A stretch of 64,000 nucleotides of DNA. Source: Fictibacillus enclensis (lineage in GTDB: Bacteria; Bacillota; Bacilli; Bacillales; Fictibacillaceae). The position numbers and the translations under genes were made by a program. Below the pieces are notes generated by a model that saw only the letters and a list, made by a program, of their open reading frames with translations, made no database searches and was not told where the DNA came from. The stretch lies in contig NZ_KQ758619.1 in assembly GCF_001457035.1 (NCBI RefSeq), forward strand, positions 434,001 through 498,000, read 5' to 3'. Each line of letters starts with the position of its first letter. Position 1 is the stretch's first letter. This document shows, piece by piece, positions 43,721-52,456 of this stretch.

Positions 43721-44803
43721 ATGAAAACGATTGCTTATTATATATCGGAATACGGATTTGGCCATGCCACTCGGTCCATTGTTTTGATGAGAGAGATGTT
43801 AAAGGTGGATGCAGAATTAAGAATCGTTGTTTGTACCAGCTTTTCTTTGGGGTTAATTAGGGATTCACTGGAGGAGTTTGGTGAGCGGGTTGTTTATCAC
43901 AAGATAGTTACGGATGTTGGCTATATTCTTCGGGAAGATTCTCTGCAGCTGGATAAGGATGCGTTGAATATAGCATGTCAGGAATATCTAATAAAGTGTG
44001 GTGACTTGGTTAAACAAGAAATTGAATACTTAAGCCCTTTGAATGTGGAGTGTATACTCTCTGACATTGCTCCTATTGCTTTTGAAATTGGAGACAAAAT
44101 GAACATTCCAACGGTTGGTATATCTAATTTTACCTGGTGGAGTGCTTATGAAGGAGTAATTGATTCATCATTAAATAATGAGTTCAAATCTATGTATGAG
44201 AAAATGGACCACTTCATTCAATTGGCAGGCTGTAAGGAGCCGGGGTTTGGACGGAAAAGTAATGAGCAGTTTGGTTTCTTTTGCAGGGAGGCAGATGAGA
44301 GAGAAGTGCAAAGGCTACGTAATGATTTGAATCCGTCTGGTCCAAAGCGAATAGTGTTTATTCCTATTGGGATGAAGATTGAACTAAACATGGCGGACTG
44401 GTCATTATGGAATAATGAAAACTGTGTATTTGTTGTATCCAGCCATATAGATATTGAGCATCCTAATGTGGTGAAGGTACCGGCTGACTATACAGAGGTC
44501 CAAAACTATGTAGCGGCTGCTGACTTGGTGATTTCAAAGGCAGGGTGGGGGACGGTGGGTGAAGCTGTTGTTCATCAAAAAGCATTGTTAATAATTGAAA
44601 GGGAAGAGATGAATGAGGACCGGAATACGATTGAGTATTTAACGGAGCATGCGGTTTGCCAGTTAGTCAGTTGGGAGCAACTGCGTGGATTACAAATATC
44701 AAATGTTCAACAATCTCCTTATAAAGTCGATTTTATAAATGATGCAGTGGAAATTACTGAGAAAGTCTTAAAGATCATTGATGTAAAAGCAGTCACTTAC
44801 TAA
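43721..44803 (+). CDS. GT-B glycosyltransferase-like protein (MurG/UGT-like, GT28-type)
   Basis: A 360-residue protein; ATG 43721 preceded by GGAG. N-terminal YYISEYGFGHATRSIVLMREML and C-terminal VPADYTEVQNYVAAADLVISKAGWGTVGEAV resemble MurG/UGT-type transferases and the N-terminal domain of plant-type L-arabinokinases. It lacks a membrane segment. It lies just after the polysaccharide operon hairpin, in the same direction, so it may modify the same polymer, but this is not certain. Confidence 0.7.
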   Translation: MKTIAYYISEYGFGHATRSIVLMREMLKVDAELRIVVCTSFSLGLIRDSLEEFGERVVYHKIVTDVGYILREDSLQLDKDALNIACQEYLIKCGDLVKQEIEYLSPLNVECILSDIAPIAFEIGDKMNIPTVGISNFTWWSAYEGVIDSSLNNEFKSMYEKMDHFIQLAGCKEPGFGRKSNEQFGFFCREADEREVQRLRNDLNPSGPKRIVFIPIGMKIELNMADWSLWNNENCVFVVSSHIDIEHPNVVKVPADYTEVQNYVAAADLVISKAGWGTVGEAVVHQKALLIIEREEMNEDRNTIEYLTEHAVCQLVSWEQLRGLQISNVQQSPYKVDFINDAVEITEKVLKIIDVKAVTY

Positions 44804-44886
44804 ATGAAATTTTAGCTATAAAAAGGAAAATTCTGTTATAATTATAAAGTGAGATTTAAAATTCATATTTCTTTACGGAGGTGCCC

Positions 44887-45513
44887 ATGAACGAGCCTAA
44901 AGCTTATGGCGTATTTTCTAAACGAAAGAATTATGTTTTTAGAGATTCTGCATACATTCAATGGGGAAACAGTACCCGGTCCATTGGAAGTTTTCTTCTT
45001 CTCAATCCTGGTTCGTCAAAGTTAAGCAGTCATCTTAATAAAGAATTGGAGAATACAGGGATTGCATGTGGTGGCATCACGCTCGATCCAACCATGCGGC
45101 AATTAACTTTAATGGTTTGTAAGATGTATAACGAACAACCTCAACTAGATGGAAGGCTTCATATTTATAATTTATTTAGCCTCCAGAATCCTTCATCCGA
45201 AGATGCAATTGAAGTGTTCGAAGAATTAACGTCAACAGGTGAACTTGATATTAACCATTCAATGATTACGCTTGAGGAGCTTAAAGAACATCCTTGGATT
45301 TTGTTAGGGTGGGGCTGCATGTACAAAGCAAGATGGATTAATTTAAAACAAGCTAAGCTCAACTGGCTTCAGCTTATTAAAGAATCTGGTATTAAATCAT
45401 TTGGAAAAAGGAATGGGATGGGGGATAAGTATTACCATCCATGTCCTCAATTAATTAAAGACAGGGGCGCCATGGTAGATCATTTGGTTACTCTGTACAG
45501 AGAATGCACATAA
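44887..45513 (+). CDS. DUF1643-like protein
   Basis: A 208-residue soluble protein; the start at 44887 follows ACGGAGGTG. The sequence SIGSFLLLNPGSSKLSSHLN, DPTMRQLTLMV, LHIYNLFSLQNPSSEDAIE and WILLGWGCMYKARWINLKQAK follows the pattern of DUF1643 (LNPS, D-T-R, NLF and GWG-like elements), a family of unknown function frequent in phages and bacteria. It has its own gap upstream and no clear partner. Confidence 0.6.
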   Translation: MNEPKAYGVFSKRKNYVFRDSAYIQWGNSTRSIGSFLLLNPGSSKLSSHLNKELENTGIACGGITLDPTMRQLTLMVCKMYNEQPQLDGRLHIYNLFSLQNPSSEDAIEVFEELTSTGELDINHSMITLEELKEHPWILLGWGCMYKARWINLKQAKLNWLQLIKESGIKSFGKRNGMGDKYYHPCPQLIKDRGAMVDHLVTLYRECT

Positions 45514-45584
45514 AGATAGGAGTTAACCAATTGAAACTAGCAGCTCAGAGTCTAAATACACTCATATATGGGAATTAATAGATT

Positions 45585-46007
45585 ATGAAAACATTTAAAT
45601 TTCTTATCGTTGTTGCCTGGACCCTTTTCCTTGGTATTCATACGTTTACGGACAACCTTGAAGCCCTTTTAGGCAGCCGGATTATTGAATTCAGACTGAC
45701 CCCACCTGACTTCTCGCACTTCTTCAGTTTCTCAGACATCGCCCTGATCCATCCTAACTTCATTCTCATTAAAACCGGTCACTTTTTAGGTTTTGCCATC
45801 TTGGATCTTTTGCTTTTTGCCTGGTTAGGGAAGCATGGACGGGCTGTGGTCCTGTCCTTTGGTTTTGCTGTATTTACCGAAGTAATGCAGCTGTATTTTG
45901 GACGGGATGGCCGGTTGTATGATGTAATTATTGATACGATGGGGATTATTTCGGTGTATGTGCTGCTGAAGCAATTTAAAGCGAGAAGTCATGAGTCGTC
46001 GATGTAA
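45585..46007 (+). CDS. VanZ-like membrane protein
   Basis: A 140-residue protein with four hydrophobic segments and the VanZ family landmarks: KTGHFLGFAILDLLLF, then FTEVMQLYFGRDGRLYDVIIDTMG, where the Glu, Gln and Arg-x-x-D motif are conserved. VanZ proteins alter envelope permeability and low-level teicoplanin resistance, but most homologues are uncharacterised. Upstream 70 bp hold a short TTG-started frame with an AGGAG site (about 45532) of doubtful meaning. Confidence 0.85.
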   Translation: MKTFKFLIVVAWTLFLGIHTFTDNLEALLGSRIIEFRLTPPDFSHFFSFSDIALIHPNFILIKTGHFLGFAILDLLLFAWLGKHGRAVVLSFGFAVFTEVMQLYFGRDGRLYDVIIDTMGIISVYVLLKQFKARSHESSM

Positions 46008-46031
46008 AAAAGCAAGCCAATGCTAAACAAG

Positions 46032-46081
46032 CGTGAGAAAGCACCGATATTTTTTAATAATGGATGCTTTCTCACGTATTT
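46032..46081 (+). terminator. Hairpin between VanZ-like gene and ykyB
   Basis: A 12-bp perfect inverted repeat CGTGAGAAAGCA / TGCTTTCTCACG with a 21-nt loop and TATTTTA behind. It overlaps the start of the longest upstream frame of ykyB, which argues for the later start. Confidence 0.6.
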
Positions 46082-46092
46082 TAGAAAAGGAG

Positions 46093-46530
46093 ATGAGGGA
46101 AATAATAATTCGAGAAATTGCTATAGCGATCTATGTGATCAACAACCATGCGAAAAATGCGCCAGTCCTTTATTCCTTCAAGCATAGGGCGATCGAGCAG
46201 CTGCTGAAAGAAGGACGAGCTGAGAAAGTAGGCCTGCATTATTCACCCAACCCGGAAAGAGCCTTGCAACGGTTGGATGTACTCGTCAGAATTGAAGATT
46301 TCTTTTTTCACCTGCCCTCCACCAAGGAAGATCGAAGAACATTGAAGGTGTTAGAATATGATTCTAGTTTTCGTAATCCCAAAGAGAGAATGTCTATATT
46401 TCGTGCCAAGCAAATAATAAATGTCTATTCTCCTCCAGTAAAATCTTCTGAAAATCGTAAGAACCCCCTTCCTAAGCAACAAACTCCTTATACTGGGTTT
46501 TCCTCCTACTTGAATGGTACATACAAATAA
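46093..46530 (+). CDS. ykyB: YkyB family protein
   Basis: A 145-residue protein matching Bacillus YkyB: INNHAKNAPVLYSFKHRAIEQL, KEGRAEKVGLHYSPNP, DVLVRIEDFFFHLPSTKED and SFRNPKERMSIFRAK. The ATG at 46093 gives the family length and avoids starting inside the preceding hairpin; AAAAGGAG is close in front, with unusually short spacing. Function unknown; many Bacillaceae genomes carry it. Convergent with the gene at 46548. Confidence 0.8.
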   Translation: MREIIIREIAIAIYVINNHAKNAPVLYSFKHRAIEQLLKEGRAEKVGLHYSPNPERALQRLDVLVRIEDFFFHLPSTKEDRRTLKVLEYDSSFRNPKERMSIFRAKQIINVYSPPVKSSENRKNPLPKQQTPYTGFSSYLNGTYK

Positions 46531-46547
46531 GCATAATTTTAAGTCTG

Positions 46548-47336
46548 TTATTTAACATGGGTATTTACATTTAAGTTGTTTGAGATATCCTTCTTTATGA
46601 CAAATGGGTTCGTAAAGTAACGCTGCTCAATATTCCGCCAATGCACGTTCTTGACATGGTCCATATAGTTAACAATTTTCCAGAAGATTTTCTCTGCACC
46701 AGGGTGGAAGCAATTAAAGGTATTTCCTTCTTTGATGTGATAATCAATAAAGGTAGAAACGTCTTTTTGAGTGAGTTTAACCGTGTTCTTTGAGGCGATG
46801 GAAAAAAGGAAATGCTTATTTTCTGCGCTTAATTTGGAGTCTTTTATGTAGTTGAATAACGGCTGTTCGCCTAACGTGTGGGCTAACTTTTCATTCATTC
46901 CCAGGTTGGGATTTAGTATTAGTTTTTCAAGGTCCGCCTGATCCACCTTTAATCTTTCGGATAAGGAAGAAATGTCCCAGTTGGGATCAGCTAGGATGCT
47001 CTTCACATAGAAATTTTTCAAAATCCAGTATCGGCTTCCTTCTACTAACAGGTTATTAACCGTTCTTATAAACCGATCAATTTTATTACTGTTTTCGTAT
47101 TGTGATACGTTGCATTTAAATACCCCGTTAGCATCCATGTACAGGCAGCTAAAAAAGTATTCAAAATGACCCGCCACATAGTAGCAGTCCTTCATTTTTT
47201 CCAATTCAATTAGAGGACCAGTAATGCCATTTGTCATTAACCTGTACTTTTTCACCATGGTGGCTTTAGAAGGGAAAATTTTATAATCATAAGCAATGTC
47301 GTTTAACTTTACTTCCTCCATTCGTATAAATGCCAT
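46548..47336 (-). CDS. ParB-like nuclease-fold protein, possible partition-type protein
   Basis: A 262-residue protein. Residues about 6-65 resemble a ParB/Srx N-terminal domain: a start MEEVKLNDIAYDYKIFPS, a helix with VKKYRLMTNGITGPLIELEK, and DCYYVAGHFEYFFS in place of the usual GHRR-type motif. Residues about 125-150 (NWDISSLSERLKVDQADLEKLI) read as an HTH like that following ParB domains. It starts 22 bp after the next gene on the same strand. A DNA-binding role linked to that gene is likely; partition is inferred. Confidence 0.5.
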   Translation of the reverse strand: MAFIRMEEVKLNDIAYDYKIFPSKATMVKKYRLMTNGITGPLIELEKMKDCYYVAGHFEYFFSCLYMDANGVFKCNVSQYENSNKIDRFIRTVNNLLVEGSRYWILKNFYVKSILADPNWDISSLSERLKVDQADLEKLILNPNLGMNEKLAHTLGEQPLFNYIKDSKLSAENKHFLFSIASKNTVKLTQKDVSTFIDYHIKEGNTFNCFHPGAEKIFWKIVNYMDHVKNVHWRNIEQRYFTNPFVIKKDISNNLNVNTHVK

Positions 47337-47357
47337 GATTCACCTCCAACAGGATTT

Positions 47358-48212
47358 TTACAATGCGGATGAATCTGCATTCAGCCAATCATACGTGTGA
47401 ACCTCAGCATACCGCTCTCTTCTGCGCTCAACCGTTAGAACCCCATAGACAACACCATAAAAATATTGCTCGAACGTGGATTTGATCTTTCGCAGTTTGT
47501 ATTGGTAAACCGTGATCTTAAAGGCTTGAATGACATTTGGAACCAATACCTCCAGCGGCCGTTCCATCTGCAATTTTTTATAGGCAATCCTTGCTTTCTG
47601 CCAAAGGGAACAAATTTCTGCAGCGGTTGTGAAGAAGGGTTTGACCGCAGAAATAAAATCCATAGGTATGTAGTCAGGAAGATATGAATAATCCAATGTT
47701 GTTGAAGAAAACGCGGGTTGCTTACGTATGGTTTTGGTTTTTAATTTTTTTATATTTTTTGTTTCTGGGTTTTTAGTTTCCGATACCGAAATGTCGGGAT
47801 TTAACCCAGAGCTGCAAGTGGTTTGAGGACTTTGTCGGCCCGTCAATTGTTTTGTAATCGTTCTGTCAAAACGATGGAACACAAAAATGTTGTGGGAATA
47901 GCCGCCCTTGTTCCGGATGGTGTGATGGATGGAGATGACGCCAAACTTCCTTGCTTTTCGCAGCATGCGTTCAACCGTGGAACGGGAAATGCCGCCTTTT
48001 TCATGGCACGCAGAAACAAGCGTACCGATCCTTGCATTGCATACGCCAATGACTTTGACACTATATCGTGTGAGCTGGTTAAAGGCGATCAACTCCCCCT
48101 TCGTAAACTTCTCCCCATGTACCTCCAAAAAGTGTTTGTTGGATTCATTAAACTCCTTTACCGTTTGAAACTCACTCAAGGTTTTAAAATTCGTAATCTT
48201 TCCAGGTACCAT
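47358..48212 (-). CDS. Helix-turn-helix protein resembling plasmid replication initiators
   Basis: A 284-residue protein. Residues about 35-115 look like a winged HTH (KFTKGELIAFNQLTRYSVKVIG, then KGGISRSTVERMLRKARKFGVISIHH), followed by a basic Ser/Thr/Lys linker (NPETKNIKKLKTKT) and a helical C-terminal domain rich in aromatics. This two-domain layout is known from Firmicute RepA/DnaD-like plasmid initiators and chromosomal relatives. Together with the ParB-like gene it suggests an integrated plasmid or a mobile-element regulator pair. Confidence 0.6.
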   Translation of the reverse strand: MVPGKITNFKTLSEFQTVKEFNESNKHFLEVHGEKFTKGELIAFNQLTRYSVKVIGVCNARIGTLVSACHEKGGISRSTVERMLRKARKFGVISIHHTIRNKGGYSHNIFVFHRFDRTITKQLTGRQSPQTTCSSGLNPDISVSETKNPETKNIKKLKTKTIRKQPAFSSTTLDYSYLPDYIPMDFISAVKPFFTTAAEICSLWQKARIAYKKLQMERPLEVLVPNVIQAFKITVYQYKLRKIKSTFEQYFYGVVYGVLTVERRRERYAEVHTYDWLNADSSAL

Positions 48213-48545
48213 GTGGCTCTTCCTCTCTATATAAAGGTCTTCACTCTTTAAATAGAGAAAAAGGGGGAAAAGGAGGCATGGGTTTTAAAAATATTTTTTG
48301 GGGAGCAGGACCCTTTTGCAGGAGTAATACGTTTGCTTGGAAATGAAATGATAGATGGCAGATTGATGTTGAATGGACGTATACGAAGAATGGAGACTGT
48401 TTACAGCAGAACCATACAGTAACATTTAATAAAATTTTGACAATGATATCGTTTGTTATGAAGGTAGCTCATGACTTATCGAGACTTCCTTATGCCGCTC
48501 ATGCGAAAATGGATGGTTCAATATATTATTTGGAGGTAAGCTACA
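48213..48545. other. Spacer with an open frame lacking a start
   Basis: A plus-strand frame is open over 48347-48577 (77 codons) and reads protein-like (WQIDVEWTYTKNGD, later MDGSIYYLEVSYNEFG). It has no RBS, follows a stop directly and overlaps the start of the next gene. It is probably a remnant. No clear promoter is seen. Confidence 0.3.
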
Positions 48546-49121
48546 ATGAATTTGGGTTATTATTTAGCTCTAGGTGATTCAATAACATGGGCATCGGTCA
48601 CGGGGATTACAAAAGGGAGTGACTTCTACGCGATGAAAGTAAGAGATGCCATCGCTGCAAATTATCGGCCTATAAAGTTGGTTAATAACGGGATTGGCGG
48701 AATTACTTCCAATCATTTAGTTCAGAATATGCATTGGTGTACCAAGGTCGTTCCTGATATCGTCACCATTGGAATCGGTATGAATGATGCCGTAAATGGA
48801 TATGTACCAGTCTCGAACTACAAAACAAATCTGCAAACGGTGATCGATACATTAAGAACGGTCAATCCTACTGGAGACATTATCCTTTGCACGCCGAGCC
48901 AAACTACTGATCCGAAACGATCAACCATTCAAAATTACCGTGATGCCATGGCAGAGGTTGCAAGCGCGAACGGAATGGGTTTAGCCAGATTTGATTTAGC
49001 GTATACATACGAAGAGGTTGCTACTTATTCTGATGATGGAGTAAATCCTAATACAGCAGGACACCAAAAAATATTTGATAAGCTTTGGAAGGAGGTCAAA
49101 AAAGTGAAATTTTTAAATTAA
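48546..49121 (+). CDS. SGNH/GDSL hydrolase
   Basis: A 191-residue protein with all SGNH blocks: GDSIT with Ser12 (block I), NGIGGITSNHL (Gly, II), GIGMNDAV (Asn, III) and DGVNPNTAGHQ (Asp and His, V). AT-rich spacer precedes; TTGGAGG is the RBS. No signal peptide is seen. The family includes esterases and lipases acting on acyl or acetyl groups, so it could deacetylate a polysaccharide; the substrate is unknown. The same frame continues past its stop into a beta-sandwich domain (next entry). Confidence 0.88.
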   Translation: MNLGYYLALGDSITWASVTGITKGSDFYAMKVRDAIAANYRPIKLVNNGIGGITSNHLVQNMHWCTKVVPDIVTIGIGMNDAVNGYVPVSNYKTNLQTVIDTLRTVNPTGDIILCTPSQTTDPKRSTIQNYRDAMAEVASANGMGLARFDLAYTYEEVATYSDDGVNPNTAGHQKIFDKLWKEVKKVKFLN

Positions 49122-49370
49122 AAGTGTGTAAACAACAAAAGTAAAAACGATACCATTACTGTTTCCAAATTAACCAAGGGTGACGTAATCAAAGTTTATG
49201 ATGCTTCCACGTGAGGAAAACGACTCGCTATGTCAAGTGCTGCAACGGGCACCAGTGTAACCATTTCTATTAAACAATTAGGTGCCAAAGCAGGAACGGC
49301 CTACCTGACTGTTACTAATACAGGAATGAGCGAGAGCGGAAGAACTGGTGTTAAATATAAGGCTGAGTAA
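49122..49370 (+). pseudogene. C-terminal beta-sandwich domain cut off from the SGNH gene by in-frame stops
   Basis: In the same frame as the hydrolase, sequence after its TAA reads VNNKSKNDTITVSKLTKGDV and VIKVYDAST, then an in-frame TGA (about 49212-49214), then GKRLAMSSAATGTSVTISI, KQLGAKAGTAYLTVTNTGMS and a final stop at 49370. This is the Ig-like repeat of Bacillus surface proteins (KGDVIKVYDA...AGTAYVTVT). Two stop codons but no frameshift separate it from the hydrolase, so the full-length gene decayed recently. Confidence 0.75.
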
Positions 49371-49378
49371 CAATTTGA

Positions 49379-49417
49379 AAGCTCCCCTTCATTTTCAGAA
49401 TGAAGGGGAGCTTTTTT
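49379..49417. terminator. Strong bidirectional terminator between SGNH and GH36 genes
   Basis: A 13-bp perfect stem GCTCCCCTTCATT / AATGAAGGGGAGC with a 5-nt loop, flanked by AA and TTTTTT. It serves the convergent genes on both sides. Confidence 0.92.
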
Positions 49418-49423
49418 AGGCTG

Positions 49424-51616
49424 CTATTTAATCTCCTTTAAATGCCAAACGTAGCTCTGGAAGTCTCCCTTTATGGAAGTCGGAATACTCAAGCCTACAT
49501 AGGACAGCTCGTCTCCGCCATAGAAGGAATCGGTACCAGCGATCTGATAGGTCTTATCGGTATTTATACCTGTCAAACGGAGGTAACGTAGAGGAGCTGC
49601 GGGTTCTTCCAATGTACGGAAATAGTAAACAATGGCTTCCGACTTATCCTCATTGACGAAAAGCCAGGCTGTTTCATTGCCTTCAAAAGGACTCTTCAGG
49701 CGGTAAAAGTTGCCGAATTGGATGAGCTTGCGAATTTGCTTGTAGGTGGCCACCTGCTCCTTTACGGCTTCTTTTTCCTCGTCCGTCAGCTTGGTCAAGT
49801 CCAGTTCATACCCGAGGTTTCCGGACATGGCCACATCGCCACGCATTTTTATGGATGTGATCCGATTCACCTGGTGGTTTGGAACAGCAGATACATGGGA
49901 TCCCATTGAAATGATAGGGTATACCAGGCTGGTCCCGTATTGAATTTTTAAGCGCGAAACCGCATCCGTATTATCGCTGGTCCACGTCTGAGGCATGTAA
50001 TAAAGGATTCCTGGGTCAAACCTTCCTCCGCCGCCGGAGCAGCTTTCAAAAAGGATATCAGGGAATGCAGATGTTATATGTTCCATCACTCTGTATAAGC
50101 CGAGCATATAACGGTGAGCGGTTTCTCTTTGCCTGTCAGCTGGAAGGAGCGCTGAACCGATCTCCGTCATATGGCGGTTCATATCCCATTTTACATACGA
50201 GATGGGTACACTCGAAAGGATGTCGGATACCATCCGGATCACTTCTTCACACACGTCTTCTCGTGAAAAATCAAGGATGAGCTGGTTTCGGCTCTCAGAC
50301 CGCTGACGGCCTGGAACATGGAGGCACCAGTCTGGGTGATTACGGTACAACTCGCTGTCAACTGAAACCATTTCCGGTTCAAACCAGAGGCCGAACTGCA
50401 TGTCTTTTGACCTGACCTTCTCAGCGAGATTGCCCAGCCCTTCCGGAAGCTTTTCCTTGTTTACAAACCAGTCTCCCAAAGAAGTTTTGTCATTATTTCT
50501 TTTTCCAAACCAGCCATCGTCAAGGACAAATAACTCAATTCCAAGCTCCGCTCCAACTTCTACGATATCCAGAATCTTTTCGGCGTTAAAATCAAAGTAG
50601 GTAGCTTCCCAATTGTTCACCAGAACAGGCCGTTCCGCGTCACGGAATTTCCCTCTGACCAAGCGGGTTCGATATAAATCATGAAAGGTTCGGGACATAC
50701 CGCCGAGGCCTTCTGAAGAGAAAACCATGACCACTTCAGGCGTCTGGAACGTGTTTGAAGGGCCAAGCGTCCAATTGAAATCAAAGGGGTTAATGCCCAT
50801 AGTTACCCTGGTTGTACTAAACTGATCAACCTCCGCCTGAGCAAGAAAATTCCCGCTATAGACAAAGTTGAACGCATACACTTCGCCCGTCTCTTCAGCA
50901 GTTCCTTTTCTCAAGAGGGCTATAAAAGGATTGTGCTGGTGGCTGCTGGCGCCTCTTGTGCTTTCAATGGACTGAATGCCGTGCCGAAGCGGCAGCCTTT
51001 CAATATGGCGCTCTTTGACATGGGCACCGTGCAAATGCAAAAATTCAAAATCCGCATCTCTGAAATCTACACTCATGCTGAGGGCGCTCAATAATTTGAG
51101 AGATTGCTTTCCTTTATTAACGAACCTGGTGGAGCGGGTGATCACATTGAAGTTTTCAAATACTGTATAGGTTAACAGGACCTTTAATCCAGCCGTGGTA
51201 TCTACCATCGTAATTTCGAGGGTTTCCGCTTCATTTTCATTCTCAACATACGTTGCCGGCAGGCCATCCAGAGGCTCTTTTCCTTTGAAGATACGATGCG
51301 ATTCGTAACGCAAGTCTGTAACCGTTGAGCCATTTTCAAGCTGGACATGATACGCAGGCTTGCGAAAATCGGTGGTTCCGTATTGTGGATATTCCTGAGG
51401 GAGGGTATCTAATGAAAACGTCCTGTCCTCTTTATAAGGATTGCCTGAAAACCCACGGTCAAGGAGTTGGAGAAAATTAGAATTCCGGTAGGCTTTTATT
51501 TTTTTACCCCAATAAAGATGAAGAAGAAAGCCATCTCTTTCAATACCCATTACATAGCTGGTATCTTTTGCTTGCAAGTGAAATTGTCTGCTTTCAGAAT
51601 TAAACGAAATCCCCAT
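49424..51616 (-). CDS. Alpha-galactosidase, glycoside hydrolase family 36
   Basis: A 730-residue cytoplasmic enzyme with the GH36 architecture: N-terminal beta-super-sandwich, (beta/alpha)8 catalytic barrel from about residue 330, and a C-terminal beta domain. The nucleophile Asp478 is in YVKWDMNRHMTEI and the acid/base Asp548 in TWTSDNTDAVSR, at the same positions as in the Geobacillus enzymes AgaA/AgaB. CSGGGGRFD is also intact. It hydrolyses raffinose-family sugars to galactose and sucrose. Last gene of a four-gene operon with a complete importer; unrelated to the GH4 enzyme at 2355. Confidence 0.96.
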   Translation of the reverse strand: MGISFNSESRQFHLQAKDTSYVMGIERDGFLLHLYWGKKIKAYRNSNFLQLLDRGFSGNPYKEDRTFSLDTLPQEYPQYGTTDFRKPAYHVQLENGSTVTDLRYESHRIFKGKEPLDGLPATYVENENEAETLEITMVDTTAGLKVLLTYTVFENFNVITRSTRFVNKGKQSLKLLSALSMSVDFRDADFEFLHLHGAHVKERHIERLPLRHGIQSIESTRGASSHQHNPFIALLRKGTAEETGEVYAFNFVYSGNFLAQAEVDQFSTTRVTMGINPFDFNWTLGPSNTFQTPEVVMVFSSEGLGGMSRTFHDLYRTRLVRGKFRDAERPVLVNNWEATYFDFNAEKILDIVEVGAELGIELFVLDDGWFGKRNNDKTSLGDWFVNKEKLPEGLGNLAEKVRSKDMQFGLWFEPEMVSVDSELYRNHPDWCLHVPGRQRSESRNQLILDFSREDVCEEVIRMVSDILSSVPISYVKWDMNRHMTEIGSALLPADRQRETAHRYMLGLYRVMEHITSAFPDILFESCSGGGGRFDPGILYYMPQTWTSDNTDAVSRLKIQYGTSLVYPIISMGSHVSAVPNHQVNRITSIKMRGDVAMSGNLGYELDLTKLTDEEKEAVKEQVATYKQIRKLIQFGNFYRLKSPFEGNETAWLFVNEDKSEAIVYYFRTLEEPAAPLRYLRLTGINTDKTYQIAGTDSFYGGDELSYVGLSIPTSIKGDFQSYVWHLKEIK

Positions 51617-51634
51617 GTATTATCAAACTCCTAC

Positions 51635-52456
51635 TTATTTAATTGCTCCCTTGACGATTCCGCCAATGATCCATTTTTGTGCAAAGATATAGACGATTAC
51701 CATTGGTGATAAAGCCAATAGATACGAGGCGAAGGCAAGGTTAAAATCTGTTCCAAACTCAGATTGGAAAATATATTGCACAAGTGGCAATGTGGCATCT
51801 GCCGGATCGTTCAAGATAATTAATGGAAGCATGAAATCGTTCCATGCCCACAGGCATGTAAGTATAGCGATCGTTGCATTGATTGGTGTTAACAGCGGGA
51901 AAATGACCTTCCAAAATACACCCCAGGGACTGCAGCCATCGACAATAGCAGCCTCTTCAAGCTCTCTTGGAATCGAACGGATATACCCGACATAGATAAA
52001 AATATTCAGCGCCGCTCCATATACAATGTACAAGAAAATCAGTCCGCCCGGGTTATCCATGCCCAATTGGGAAGTCTGCTTGACCAATGGAAGCATGATA
52101 ATAGGAAAAGGGACAAACATGGCGCTTACAAAAAAGTAATAAAGCCCCTTAAAGAATTTACGATCCATATTTCTCGCAATCGCATAAGCGACCATAGAAT
52201 TTGTCAGGATGGTAAAAACAACCGTTACCACGGTAATCACGGTACTGTTTTTGAAGGCTGCGAAAAAATTGGTCGCTTCAATGGCTTTTGTAAAGTTTTC
52301 AAAATGAAGCCCTGTCGGTAAAGAAAGGACGGATTGAGCCATTTCGTCAGGCGTTTTCAACGCGATGGAAATCACAAGATACAAAGGGATGAAAATCACT
52401 AATGAACCTAATGCGATGAGTGAGGTTACCAACCAGTTTGTTCTTTGCTTCAGCAT
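51635..52456 (-). CDS. Sugar ABC transporter permease (MsmG-type)
   Basis: A 273-residue CUT1 permease. First helix at about residues 9-31 (VTSLIALGSLVIFIPLYLVIS); EAA loop near residues 171-190 (EAAIVDGCSPWGVFWK). It overlaps the stop of the preceding permease by one base and is 18 bp from the GH36 gene. It forms the channel with its partner. Confidence 0.93.
   Translation of the reverse strand: MLKQRTNWLVTSLIALGSLVIFIPLYLVISIALKTPDEMAQSVLSLPTGLHFENFTKAIEATNFFAAFKNSTVITVVTVVFTILTNSMVAYAIARNMDRKFFKGLYYFFVSAMFVPFPIIMLPLVKQTSQLGMDNPGGLIFLYIVYGAALNIFIYVGYIRSIPRELEEAAIVDGCSPWGVFWKVIFPLLTPINATIAILTCLWAWNDFMLPLIILNDPADATLPLVQYIFQSEFGTDFNLAFASYLLALSPMVIVYIFAQKWIIGGIVKGAIK

Noticed and set aside
46032-46076. 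12-bp perfect inverted repeat as a possible insertion-sequence end
   Set aside because: There is no transposase gene or target duplication near it; hairpin plus T run fits a terminator better.
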